Shown piece after piece: positions 43,888 to 52,953 of a DNA stretch of 58,855 bases; the first letter of the stretch is position 1; every line of letters begins with the position of its first letter. The stretch lies in the NCBI GenBank assembly GCA_050289485.1, contig JBNKFV010000019.1, positions 1-58,855 on the forward strand, read 5' to 3'. The DNA is from JBNKFV01 sp050289485. Lineage in GTDB: Bacteria; Pseudomonadota; Gammaproteobacteria; Pseudomonadales; Cellvibrionaceae. Under the pieces are notes generated by a model, which did not search any database, was not told where the DNA came from, and was given only the letters and a program-made list of their open reading frames with translations. A program made the position numbers and the translations under genes.

Positions 43888-45372
43888 TCAGAGATTGCCC
43901 TGACAGATATATTTAATGTGAGTGTAGTCGTCGAGCCCGTGTTGCGAACCTTCACGGCCGTAACCGGATTCTTTAATGCCACCAAACGGCGCTGCTTCAC
44001 TGGCGACCACACCTTCGTTCATGCCGATAACGCCAGCTTCCAGGCGGCCAGGTAAGGTAGTGGAGCGTTTCAGGCTCTGCGTATAAAAATAGGCAGCCAG
44101 CCCAAAGGGTGTGTCGTTAGCCATTTCAATAACGCTTTCGTCATCGTGAAAGCGAACTAATGGAATCACCGGGCCAAAGGTCTCCTCGTTACACACTAAC
44201 ATATCGCGGGTAACGTCTGTCAAAATCGTAGGCGCATAAAAGTTGCCGCTAGTGGCTATTTCGTTTTGTACACGCTGGCCGCCACAGACCAGGGTGGCGC
44301 CTTTACTAACGGCATCATCAACATGGCGCTGAATTTTTTCGATAGCGCGGCCATTAATCATTGGGCCAATCGTAGAGGCGCTGTGTGTTGCGGCACCCAC
44401 CACCAATTGTTGAACCTGGGCATGCAATTTTTCGACAAAGGCGTTATAGATACTGTCATGTACGTAAACACGATTAGGGCTTACACAAGCCTGCCCAGCG
44501 TTGCGGAATTTGCCAGCCATTAATCCGCGTACGGCAGCATCGAGATCGGCATCATCAAACACAATAAACGGCGCATTACCGCCCAATTCCAGCGATAATT
44601 TTTTCAAGGTTTCTGCCGATTCCCGTGCAAGTAACTTGCCCACCGGCGTAGAGCCGGTAAACGTAATTTTGCGCACGCGGCTGTCATGTAACCAAGTATC
44701 ACCCACCGCTTGGGTATTCGTGCGTGAGGCAGTCACAATGTTCATAACGCCGGCAGGAAAACCTGCTTCTTCTGCCAGCTTGAACAAGGCCAGTGCGGTT
44801 AGCGGCGTATCTTCCGACGGCTTGGCAACCACGGTACAGCCAACGGCCAGTGCCGGTGCCAATTTGCGTGCGATCATAGCCAGTGGAAAATTCCACGGCG
44901 TGATAGCAGCAATCACACCCACAGGCTCTTTAATAGCAATCTGGCGGCGGCCTTGTTGTAGTGTTGGCAAAATTTCTCCGTTTGAACGCACGGCTTCTTC
45001 GGCAAACCATTCTACGTACGATGCACCATAAGCCACTTCACCACGGGCTTCAGCAAGTGGCTTGCCCTGCTCCGTCGACATTAAGCGCGCAAGATCTTCA
45101 CCATGTTTCAAAATAAGCGCATGCCATTTTTTTAACAGTGTTGCGCGCTCTCTTGCAGTCGTCGTGCGCCACGTTTTAAAGGCGGCTTGTGCTGCATCGA
45201 CTGCAGCCCGTGCGTCGTCTGCGTTACTGTCGGCAACGCGAACAACCGCTTCGTCGGTAGCCGGATTAATAACGTCGTGATGTTGGTCCGAACTGCTTGC
45301 CTGCCATTGTCCGTTAATAAAATTTTGCGTAATTAACAGATCGGTACGTTCCAGCGTGAGTGATTGATTCAT
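43888..45372 (-). CDS. NAD(P)-dependent succinate-semialdehyde-type dehydrogenase
   Basis: A 494-residue aldehyde dehydrogenase of the GabD type. It has the substrate-fold TPWNFPLAMIARKLAPALA, the catalytic glutamate in LSLELGGNAPF and the nucleophilic cysteine in GKFRNAGQACVSPNR. The C-terminal FGGIKESGYGREGSQHGLDD is typical of succinate-semialdehyde dehydrogenases. It would oxidise an omega-semialdehyde made by the amine-degrading enzymes of the cluster. It lies 33 bases downstream of the D-malate/tartrate-type dehydrogenase gene, so the two and the aminotransferase upstream form one operon. The exact aldehyde cannot be told. Confidence 0.88.
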   Translation of the reverse strand: MNQSLTLERTDLLITQNFINGQWQASSSDQHHDVINPATDEAVVRVADSNADDARAAVDAAQAAFKTWRTTTARERATLLKKWHALILKHGEDLARLMSTEQGKPLAEARGEVAYGASYVEWFAEEAVRSNGEILPTLQQGRRQIAIKEPVGVIAAITPWNFPLAMIARKLAPALAVGCTVVAKPSEDTPLTALALFKLAEEAGFPAGVMNIVTASRTNTQAVGDTWLHDSRVRKITFTGSTPVGKLLARESAETLKKLSLELGGNAPFIVFDDADLDAAVRGLMAGKFRNAGQACVSPNRVYVHDSIYNAFVEKLHAQVQQLVVGAATHSASTIGPMINGRAIEKIQRHVDDAVSKGATLVCGGQRVQNEIATSGNFYAPTILTDVTRDMLVCNEETFGPVIPLVRFHDDESVIEMANDTPFGLAAYFYTQSLKRSTTLPGRLEAGVIGMNEGVVASEAAPFGGIKESGYGREGSQHGLDDYTHIKYICQGNL

Positions 45373-45405
45373 GGTGATACCTGTAAAACGTTAGAAAATA
45401 TGTTG

Positions 45406-46500
45406 TTAACTTGCGCTTACCAGTTTGGCAATGGCTTCGCCCATGGTTTGAGTAGATGCTTGTCCGCCCAAGTCGGTTGAGTGTGGTCCGTTAGCCAATA
45501 CGGTTTCAATGGCGTTAACAATGGCATCGTGAGCTTGCTTCGCGCTGCCGCTGTGTTGCCCGAGAAAATCCAGCATCATCGCGCCAGACCAGATCATGGC
45601 GATCGGGTTGGCAATGTTCTTGCCACTGATGTCGGGTGCTGAGCCGTGCACCGGTTCAAACAACGATGGAAATTTACGTTCCGGGTTAAGGTTTGCCGAG
45701 GGAGCCAGGCCGATGGTGCCGGTACAGGCGGGGCCCAAATCTGACAAAATATCGCCAAACAGATTCGATGCCACGACAACGTCGAAGCGCTGTGGTTGCA
45801 TCACAAAACGCGCACATAAAATATCGATGTGCTGTTTGTTCCAGGTAACGTCAGGGTATTCGTTGGCAATCTCTGCCGCGCGGTCGTCCCACCACGGCAT
45901 GCTGATGGCCATACCATTACTTTTGGTCGCAACCGTTACGTCTTTGCGTGCACGGTTTTGTGCCAGATCGAATGCATAGCGCATTACGCGCTCGGTGCCT
46001 ACGCGGGTAAATACCGATTGCTGCATTACGACTTCGCGCTCGGTTCCGGCAAACATGATGCCGCCCACCGAAGAGTATTCACCTTCGGTATTTTCACGCA
46101 CGATCATAAAATCGATATCGCTGTTGTTGGCACTTTTTAATGGGCAGTTAACGCCATTAAATGTACGTGCCGGACGCAGGTTAATGTACTGGTCAAACTC
46201 ACGGCGAAACTGCAGTAGCGATCCCCACAATGAAATGTGGTCGGGTACTGTGTCTGGCCAGCCTACGGCGCCGAAATAAATAGCATCGACGTCGGCCAGT
46301 TGTTGTTTCCAATCGTCGGGCATCATTTTGCCGTGGGCTGCGTAGTAGTCACAGCTGGCCCATTCAATGTGGCGGTAGTTTAGTGTTAAGCCAAAACGCT
46401 CGGCTGCTGCGTCGAGCACACGTAAACCTTCAGGCATCACTTCTTTGCCAATGCCATCGCCGGGAATTACTGCAATCGTAAAAGTGTTATTTGTCGTCAT
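45406..46500 (-). CDS. D-malate/tartrate dehydrogenase-type decarboxylating dehydrogenase
   Basis: A 364-residue beta-decarboxylating dehydrogenase. The start is IAVIPGDGIGKEVMPEGLRV. The substrate-binding block has FRREFDQYINLRPAR and FMIVRENTEGEYSSVGG. The metal aspartates lie in ASNLFGDILSDLGPACTG, and the NAD loop is EPVHGSAPDISGKNIANPIA. It is closest in pattern to tartrate/D-malate dehydrogenases (TtuC/DmlA) rather than LeuB or Icd. The frame is open far upstream, but ATG 46500 lies 2 bases after the stop of the aminotransferase gene, so translation is coupled. It could convert a C4 hydroxy-diacid of the pathway to pyruvate and CO2. Confidence 0.87.
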   Translation of the reverse strand: MTTNNTFTIAVIPGDGIGKEVMPEGLRVLDAAAERFGLTLNYRHIEWASCDYYAAHGKMMPDDWKQQLADVDAIYFGAVGWPDTVPDHISLWGSLLQFRREFDQYINLRPARTFNGVNCPLKSANNSDIDFMIVRENTEGEYSSVGGIMFAGTEREVVMQQSVFTRVGTERVMRYAFDLAQNRARKDVTVATKSNGMAISMPWWDDRAAEIANEYPDVTWNKQHIDILCARFVMQPQRFDVVVASNLFGDILSDLGPACTGTIGLAPSANLNPERKFPSLFEPVHGSAPDISGKNIANPIAMIWSGAMMLDFLGQHSGSAKQAHDAIVNAIETVLANGPHSTDLGGQASTQTMGEAIAKLVSAS

Positions 46501-46502
46501 AA

Positions 46503-47882
46503 TTAGGCAACCGAATTTCTGATGTCGGATTCTTTTAACAGGGTATCCAATGACAGCGTGAGCTTGTCGAAGAGGAATTCGAAATCGTTTTGGGTGAAAC
46601 ATAAGGCTGGTGCAAAACCCAAAATAGCATCGCCAAAGGCCCGGAATATAATGCCGTTGTCATAAGCAATACGGCTGAGGCGTTCTGGTACATTCAGCGC
46701 CATATCGAAGCGTGCTTTCGTGGTTTTGTTGCTTACCAGTTCAAGGCCGCCGAGTAAACCGCGCTGGCGCGCATCGCCCACCAAGGGGTGATTAAGCATG
46801 GCCTGCATACGTTCGGCAAAATAGGGCGCTACGGCATCGGCGTTTTTCAGCAAGCCGCCTTCTTCGTACAAGCGCAGTACTTCCAGTGCTACCGCTGCAC
46901 TAACAGGGTGTGCAGAATACGTTTGGCCGTGGCCAACGACAGCGGCACGGTTGGGGCCGTCGGCGATGCCGTTGTATATTTTGTCAGAAAACATCAATGC
47001 GCCCATGGGGGCGTAGCCAGAGGTTAAGCCTTTGGCCATGGTCAGCAGGTCTGGCTCTACGCCTTCTGTTTCACAGGCAAACATGGGGCCGGTACGTCCA
47101 AAGCCAGTAATGACTTCGTCTACCAACAATAAAATGTCGAGCTCGCGACAGGTTTTTTCCATGGCTTTTAGCCAGCCCTTCGGTGGCACGATGACGCCGC
47201 CGGAACCAATGATGGGTTCGCAGAAGAAGGCCGCGACTTTGTCTTGCCCGAGTTCCTGTACTTTGTTGCGCAGTGCTGCTACTGAGGCATCGATCACTGC
47301 CTGCGGATCGTTACCTTCGGGGCTGCGGTACGGATAGGGGCAGGGAATATGATGCTGGTTGGCGCGGGGCAAATCAAAATTCATGTGAAAGGCTGGCAGA
47401 CCTGTCATACCGGCACCCGTCGACGTTGAGCCGTGATAGCCGCGTTCCAGTGCAATAAATTGCTTTCGCTCAGGCTGTCCAATGGCATTGTAGTAGTGGG
47501 TAATGTAGCGGATTGCCGCATCGACGGCATCGGAGCCGCCCAATGAAAAGTACACGTGCTTGAGCGACGCCGGTGTAAGTTCTACCAGTTTGGCGGCCAA
47601 GCGAATAGCGGGCTCAGAACCAAAGCTGAAATAGCCGGTGGCGTAGGGCAGTTTGCGCATTTGCTCGGTGGCGGCATCAACAACGCTTTGTTGCCCATAA
47701 CCCACATTTACACACCACAGGCCGGCAAAAGCATCTAATAATTTGTTGCCGTCAATATCGCGCAACCAGGCACCTTCTCCCGACTCCAGAATAGTCACAC
47801 CTTTTTGTTCGTGTGCCCTGAAACCGGTCACAGGATGAATAAGGTGGTTGCGGTCAAGATCCTTTAATAATGACTTAGACAT
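46503..47882 (-). CDS. omega-amino acid/amine:pyruvate aminotransferase (class III)
   Basis: A 459-residue class III aminotransferase. It has LLDAFAGLWCVNVGYGQQSV, SLGGSDAVDAAIRYITHYYN, ALERGYHGSTSTGAGMTG, the PLP aspartate in LLLVDEVITGFGRTG and the cofactor lysine in LLTMAKGLTSGYAPMGA. This is the true omega-transaminase pattern, different from the phospho-lyase-like paralogue at 39307. It would take the amino group from a diamine, beta-alanine-like acid or GABA-like acid, giving a semialdehyde for the dehydrogenase encoded downstream. It is first in the minus-strand operon with the two dehydrogenases. Confidence 0.9.
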   Translation of the reverse strand: MSKSLLKDLDRNHLIHPVTGFRAHEQKGVTILESGEGAWLRDIDGNKLLDAFAGLWCVNVGYGQQSVVDAATEQMRKLPYATGYFSFGSEPAIRLAAKLVELTPASLKHVYFSLGGSDAVDAAIRYITHYYNAIGQPERKQFIALERGYHGSTSTGAGMTGLPAFHMNFDLPRANQHHIPCPYPYRSPEGNDPQAVIDASVAALRNKVQELGQDKVAAFFCEPIIGSGGVIVPPKGWLKAMEKTCRELDILLLVDEVITGFGRTGPMFACETEGVEPDLLTMAKGLTSGYAPMGALMFSDKIYNGIADGPNRAAVVGHGQTYSAHPVSAAVALEVLRLYEEGGLLKNADAVAPYFAERMQAMLNHPLVGDARQRGLLGGLELVSNKTTKARFDMALNVPERLSRIAYDNGIIFRAFGDAILGFAPALCFTQNDFEFLFDKLTLSLDTLLKESDIRNSVA

Positions 47883-48277
47883 GATTTACTTCCACTAAGT
47901 AAGGGCTGTTCGGCGCACCGGTACAACCGTGATTGCTAACGCGCTGTGAAGTTAACGCGATGGTAGGTTTATCTTAGCGCGAGGCATAAAACAGTGTTGT
48001 TGTTCGACAAGATGCATCGGCGGTGAAATATCGTTTTTACTGGGTTATCAGCATTTTCTGCCGTCTTGGTTGTCGACTTTTCCTGCGGTAAGGTTAATAA
48101 GTGAGCTTTTATTAAGTAAAGGGTGGGTTTTTGCAGCACAGTTTGCTGATTGCCGAGATAAAACAGGTTTTTTTATGTCTGCAAAAGGTTTAAATCAGAC
48201 ATATCTTTTGGTCATACCGTGCTGTAATAACTCATAGCAACCTACCGCTGACTGGCTAATTAAGAGAGAGAGGAATC
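47883..48277. other. 395-bp divergent control region
   Basis: This lies between the aminotransferase operon (minus) and the HAD/oxidase/ABC operon (plus). No coding frame and no operator that I can name; both promoters and probably Lrp sites lie here. Confidence 0.5.
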
Positions 48278-48946
48278 ATGAGCGTTTTCAAACCTAAATA
48301 CATAACCTTTGATTGCTACGGCACCTTGATTTATTTTGAAATGGCACCGATAGCACAAAAATTATTTGCTGACCGCATTACCCCCGCGCAAATGCCGCAG
48401 TTTGTAAAAGATTTTTCGGCCTATCGCCTGGATGAGGTGATGGATGCATGGAAACCGTATTCTGAAGTGGTACGCAATGCGGTAACCCGTTTGTGTAAAC
48501 GCTGGGGTATCGAATACCGCGATCAGGATTCTATCGATATCTATAATGCTGTACCAACGTGGGGCCCACACCCAGATGTACCAGAGCCCTTAAAAGTGAT
48601 TGCCAAAGAAATTCCGTTGGTGATTTTATCGAACGCTGCTAATGAGCAGATTCAGAGTAATGTGAACAATCTTCAGGCGCCGTTTGAGCATGTGTTCACC
48701 GCAGAAGATGCTCAATCTTACAAACCACACTTTCGCCCATTTGAATACATGCTCGATAACCTGGGGTGTAACCCAGAAGATATCCTGCATGTATCGTCGA
48801 GCCCACGTTACGATTTGATGTCGGCCGAGGACCTGGGTATTAAAAACAAAGTGTTTGTGAACCGTGGTCACGAGCCAGCAACGCCGGGTTATAACTATAC
48901 TGAAATTAAAGATATAGGCGGCTTGCCAGGCGTAGTCGGCCTTTAA
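48278..48946 (+). CDS. HAD hydrolase, haloacid dehalogenase type II-like (second of two)
   Basis: A 222-residue HAD enzyme very like the one at 41731. It has ITFDCYGTLIYFEMAPIAQK, then YRLDEVMDAWKPYSEV, motif II IPLVILSNAANEQ, the lysine in QSYKPHFRPFEYM and motif IV HVSSSPRYDLMSAEDLG. As in its paralogue, VSSN has become VSSSP. AGAGAGAGG precedes the ATG. It begins a plus-strand run with the amine oxidase and the ABC importer. Two such enzymes in divergent halves of one cluster suggest a shared intermediate handled twice, or recent duplication. Confidence 0.85.
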   Translation: MSVFKPKYITFDCYGTLIYFEMAPIAQKLFADRITPAQMPQFVKDFSAYRLDEVMDAWKPYSEVVRNAVTRLCKRWGIEYRDQDSIDIYNAVPTWGPHPDVPEPLKVIAKEIPLVILSNAANEQIQSNVNNLQAPFEHVFTAEDAQSYKPHFRPFEYMLDNLGCNPEDILHVSSSPRYDLMSAEDLGIKNKVFVNRGHEPATPGYNYTEIKDIGGLPGVVGL

Positions 48947-48974
48947 GCGCCGGTAAGCGTATCGTTTTGGCCCC

Positions 48975-50300
48975 GTGAGTACGGGTTCTTTTGGCGCTAA
49001 GGTAAGCGAGCCTGATGTTATGAAGCAGGAATCCTATTGGTTAGAGAGTGCGCCGGCATTTACCGGCGGTGCGGCAGGTAACGCCGAGGGCAAGGTTGAT
49101 GTTGCTATTGTGGGTGGCGGTTTTACCGGTCTGTCATCGGCGTTGGCCATTACCCGTCGCGGCGGTAGTGTTGCGTTGTTTGAGGCCAAGCGGGTATCGG
49201 GTGAGGCATCAGGCCGTAACGGCGGCCACTGCAGTAACGGTACTGCGCAGAGCTATAGCGCACTGGTAAAAAGCCACGGCGAAGAAAAAGCCCGCCGCTT
49301 TTTTCAGGCGTATAACGATGCGGTTGACTCTGTGGAGCGCTTGGCCAAAGAGCATGCTATCGACTGTGACTTCGAGCGTTGCGGCAAAATCAAACTGGCG
49401 GCCAAGCCAGGGCATCTTGTGGGGTTGCAAAGCGCGTGCAAGGCGCTGCGTGAATCCGGGCTTGATCCCGATGCCGAGGTGATCAGCGCTGAAGATCTGG
49501 GCCGGGAAATTAACACCCCCGGCTTTTACGGTGGTTTGTTGCAGCCTCGCGCTGCCAAGCTGCATGTTGGTCGCTTTGGTGTTGGCTTGGCTGAAGCGGC
49601 AGCCCGCGCCGGCGCTGCTATTTATGAAAACGCCCCCGTCACCGGCTTACGTAAAGTAGCAAACGGTTGGTGTGTGAGTTCTCCTCGCGGTGAGGTGGTG
49701 GCACGCCAGGTATTGGTGGCTACTGGCGGTTCAGGTGCTGGCCCCTTTGGTTGGTTCCGCCGCCGCATAGTACCGGTGGGCAGCTTTGCCGTGGCGACCG
49801 AACCTTTGCCGCAGGCTTTGGTTGATGAGGTGTTTCCCGGTGGCCGCAACTATGTTACTTCCCGTCATATTGGCAATTACTTTCGGCTTACCCAAGACAA
49901 TCGCTTGCTGTTTGGCGGGCGCGCGCGCTTTGCCGTATCCAACCCCAAATCGGACGAACAAAGCGGCGATATTCTGCGCCGTTCTCTGGATGCCATGTTT
50001 CCTCGCCTGGCTGGCGTAAAGATCGACTACTGTTGGGGTGGTAGTGTTGATATGAGTGCTGACCGCCTGCCACGTGCTGGTGAGCAGCAGCGAGATTTGT
50101 ATTACGCCATGGGTTACAGCGGCCATGGGGTGCAAATGGCCGCCCACATGGGCGAGATAATGGCAGAGGTAATGGCCGGTAACACCGAGGCTAACCCCTG
50201 GCGAGGATTGTCGTGGCCAGCGATTCCGGGTCATTTCGGCAAGCCGTGGTTTCTACCGTTTGTTGGCGCTTACTACCGTGCGCTGGACTATCTGCAGTAA
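48975..50300 (+). CDS. FAD-dependent amine oxidase, PuuB/DadA-like (DAO family)
   Basis: A 441-residue flavoprotein. The dinucleotide fold is VDVAIVGGGFTGLSSALAIT, followed by VSGEASGRNGGHCSNG, the pattern of gamma-glutamylputrescine oxidase (PuuB). The C-terminal part has CWGGSVDMSADRLPRAGE and YAMGYSGHGVQMAAHMGE. It oxidises an amine C-N bond to an aldehyde or imine with release of H2O2 or reduction of quinone. The start is GTG 48975, and ATG 49017 is an alternative. It is co-directional with the HAD gene (28-base gap) and the ABC transporter. The substrate is likely the imported amine or a derivative. Confidence 0.88.
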   Translation: MSTGSFGAKVSEPDVMKQESYWLESAPAFTGGAAGNAEGKVDVAIVGGGFTGLSSALAITRRGGSVALFEAKRVSGEASGRNGGHCSNGTAQSYSALVKSHGEEKARRFFQAYNDAVDSVERLAKEHAIDCDFERCGKIKLAAKPGHLVGLQSACKALRESGLDPDAEVISAEDLGREINTPGFYGGLLQPRAAKLHVGRFGVGLAEAAARAGAAIYENAPVTGLRKVANGWCVSSPRGEVVARQVLVATGGSGAGPFGWFRRRIVPVGSFAVATEPLPQALVDEVFPGGRNYVTSRHIGNYFRLTQDNRLLFGGRARFAVSNPKSDEQSGDILRRSLDAMFPRLAGVKIDYCWGGSVDMSADRLPRAGEQQRDLYYAMGYSGHGVQMAAHMGEIMAEVMAGNTEANPWRGLSWPAIPGHFGKPWFLPFVGAYYRALDYLQ

Positions 50301-50362
50301 GTTTCTGCGCTGCATGGGCAGTGGAGTCCGGTTAAATCCATCAGCAACAGAGTTAAGACAGC

Positions 50363-51958
50363 ATGACAGATAATGAGAAGAACGGAGCGATCCTGACCCG
50401 GCGCAACACCCTGCGATTGATGGGTGCAGCGGGCGCAGGTTATGTGGGGTGGCGTCTGCTGGGTGGCAGCGGTGGGCCAGCGGTGCCGGCCTACGACTTG
50501 AGTACACTAAGCGATACGCCTAAGCGTGGTGGTCACATAAGGGTAGCGAGTATTGCCGCCTCCACCGCGGATACACTTGATCCGGCCAAAGGCTCAACCG
50601 CCACTGACTATATTCGTCATAACATGATTTACAGCGGGCTCACACGCTTTAACGAGCAGTTAGAGGCATTACCTGCGCTGGCAGAAGTTTTTAGCAGCGA
50701 CGACCAGGCGACCTGGTACTTTCGTTTGCGTGATGGCGTGACATTCCATGACGGTAAAAGCCTGCATGCCGACGATGTGGTTTACTCGCTGATGCGCCAC
50801 AAAGATAAATCGGTGGCCAGTAAGGTTGCTGCCGTGGCGCAGCAGTTTGTCTCGGCACGGTCGCTGAGTGCCAATGAAGTCGAGCTTCAGCTGGACGGCC
50901 CGAACGCTGATTTGCCGAAGGTACTGGCAACCTCCCATTTTCTGATACTGCAAAATAACACCACAGATTTTAGCACCGCTGCGGGTACCGGCCCTTATAC
51001 GTTGCAAGAGTTTATTCCTGGGGTGCGTACCATTGTTGAACGTAACGAGAGTTACTGGGTTCCCGGCAAACCGTATCTTGATTCTATCGAACTGATTGGT
51101 ATTTCTGACGAAACCGCGCGGGTAAATTCGCTGTTGTCGGGTGATGTGCAAATGGTTCTGGCGGTAAACCCGCGGTCGATTCGACAAGTCGAAGAAACCT
51201 ACGGCTATGCCGTGAAGGAAACACCGTCGGGCCTGTTTACCGACCTTATTATGCGTGTTGATAACTACCCCGGAAATAATCCGGATTTTATCAACGCGAT
51301 GAAATACCTATTTGACAGAGACGTGGTTAAGCGAGCCTTGTTTCGAGGCTATGCCACGGTGGCCAACGACCACCCAGTGCCACCCAATCATCCGTTTTAC
51401 AATACCGATTTACCCCAGCGTGAATACGACCCCGACCGCGCAGCCTTCTTGTTGAAGCGTGCAGGCTTAGGCGGTGCACGCTTGCCTTTGTTCTGCTCGC
51501 CGGCTGCCTCCGGTTCGGTGGATATGGCCGCACTGTTGCAATTATCAGCCGCTGAGGCCGGCTTAAAGCTGGGTGTTAACCGAATGCCCGCCGACGGCTA
51601 CTGGTCTAACCATTGGGGCAAGCATCCACTGAGTTTTGGCAACGTAAACCCGCGCCCTAGCCTCGATTTATTATTCAGTATTTTCTTTAAATCCGATGCG
51701 CCCTGGAATCTATCCCGCTGGAACAACCCGCAATTCGATCAATTGCTGCTGGCCGCGCGCGCTGAAGGCGACCAAGCCAAGCGCAAGCAGATGTATTACG
51801 ACATGCAGACACTGGTGCACGATCACAGCGGTATTGGTATCCCGGTATTTATGAGCTTTCTCGATGGTTACGACCAGCGCATTGGCGGCTTAGGTGCAAT
51901 TCCTGTGGGTGGCTTGATGGGTTATGCCTTTGCTGAACACGTATGGTGGCGCGCATGA
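50363..51958 (+). CDS. ABC transporter substrate-binding protein, Opp/Dpp type, Tat-exported
   Basis: A 531-residue family 5 solute-binding protein. The N-terminus has a twin-arginine signal (LTRRNTLRLMGAAGAGYVGW, about 12-31) in place of a Sec or lipoprotein signal. The body has DTLDPAKGSTATDYIRHNMI, FRLRDGVTFHDGKSLHADDV and GTGPYTLQEFIPG, all standard for dipeptide/oligopeptide/nickel-type binding proteins. It heads a complete four-gene importer (binding protein, two permeases, fused ATPase) and probably brings in the substrate of the cluster. The specificity is unknown. Confidence 0.92.
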   Translation: MTDNEKNGAILTRRNTLRLMGAAGAGYVGWRLLGGSGGPAVPAYDLSTLSDTPKRGGHIRVASIAASTADTLDPAKGSTATDYIRHNMIYSGLTRFNEQLEALPALAEVFSSDDQATWYFRLRDGVTFHDGKSLHADDVVYSLMRHKDKSVASKVAAVAQQFVSARSLSANEVELQLDGPNADLPKVLATSHFLILQNNTTDFSTAAGTGPYTLQEFIPGVRTIVERNESYWVPGKPYLDSIELIGISDETARVNSLLSGDVQMVLAVNPRSIRQVEETYGYAVKETPSGLFTDLIMRVDNYPGNNPDFINAMKYLFDRDVVKRALFRGYATVANDHPVPPNHPFYNTDLPQREYDPDRAAFLLKRAGLGGARLPLFCSPAASGSVDMAALLQLSAAEAGLKLGVNRMPADGYWSNHWGKHPLSFGNVNPRPSLDLLFSIFFKSDAPWNLSRWNNPQFDQLLLAARAEGDQAKRKQMYYDMQTLVHDHSGIGIPVFMSFLDGYDQRIGGLGAIPVGGLMGYAFAEHVWWRA

Positions 51959-51989
51959 TGCCAGCCAATCATCAAACGGGAGAACACCA

Positions 51990-52946
51990 ATGAATACGTT
52001 ATTGATAATGGCGGGCAAGCGTGCAGGTGTGGCGCTGGTGACTTTGTTACTGGTGTCTGCCGTTGTATTTACTATTTCCAATATGCTGCCCGGCGATGCG
52101 GCTCAGGCTATGTTGGGCCAGAGTGCCACGCCCGAAGCGGTAGAAGCCCTGCGTGAAGCCATGGGCTTAAACAAACCCGCCGTGGCGCGGTATTTTAGCT
52201 GGCTGGGCGGGTTGATCACCGGTGACGCGGGTGTGTCGCTGGCAAACAATATGCCGGTGGCCGAATTGATCAATACGCGCTTACCACGCTCGCTTTTACT
52301 GGCCGGTATCGCTGCCATTATTTCAGTGCCGGTGGCCCTGACTCTGGGTATTTATGCAGCGATGCACAGTGGTTCTCGCCTCGACCGTGTACTCAGTACG
52401 TTGACCTTAAGTTTGGTAGCCGTGCCGGAATTTCTGCTGGCAACCATTGCCGTACTCATCTTCGCCGTGGAGTTACACTGGTTTTCGGCCTTGTCTTACG
52501 CGCCGCCAGATGCGTCGCTGGGTGAGTTTCTCAGTGCGTATGCCTTGCCGGTAATGACGTTGCTGTCGGCACTGGTTGCACAAATGGCACGTATGTCTCG
52601 TGCCGCAGTGATCGACCAGTTGAACCAGCCCTACGTGGAAATGGCCATGCTCAAAGGTGCCAGCCTGGGGCGTGTGGTATTGCGCCATGCCTTACCCAAT
52701 GCCATTGGTCCTATTGCCAATGCGGTGGCTCTGGGGCTGTCGTATTTACTAGGTGGCGTGATTATTGTTGAAGTGATTTTCAACTATCCCGGTATTGCCA
52801 GCTTAATGGTCGACGCGGTTACCAACCGTGATATGCCCTTGCTACAGGCCTGCTCAATGATCTTCTGTGTGGCCTATTTGGTGCTGGTGCTCATCGCTGA
52901 CCTGGTTGCCATTATTTCCAACCCCAAACTACGGACTCAGGAGTAA
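51990..52946 (+). CDS. ABC transporter permease, DppB/OppB type
   Basis: A 318-residue inner-membrane permease with six predicted helices. The N-terminal pattern is VVFTISNMLPGDAAQAMLGQ, and the EAA loop for the ATPase is EMAMLKGASLGRVVLRHALP. ATG 51990 follows GGGAGAA. It is spaced 31 bases after the binding-protein gene and 7 before the second permease. Confidence 0.92.
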   Translation: MNTLLIMAGKRAGVALVTLLLVSAVVFTISNMLPGDAAQAMLGQSATPEAVEALREAMGLNKPAVARYFSWLGGLITGDAGVSLANNMPVAELINTRLPRSLLLAGIAAIISVPVALTLGIYAAMHSGSRLDRVLSTLTLSLVAVPEFLLATIAVLIFAVELHWFSALSYAPPDASLGEFLSAYALPVMTLLSALVAQMARMSRAAVIDQLNQPYVEMAMLKGASLGRVVLRHALPNAIGPIANAVALGLSYLLGGVIIVEVIFNYPGIASLMVDAVTNRDMPLLQACSMIFCVAYLVLVLIADLVAIISNPKLRTQE

Positions 52947-52953
52947 TCTGCCT

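Noticed and set aside
38779..45372. Ectoine degradation (doe/eut) cluster
   Set aside because: An amidohydrolase, class III enzyme, dehydrogenase and Lrp gene are present, but there is no ectoine hydrolase, and the kinase and HAD genes do not belong to that pathway.
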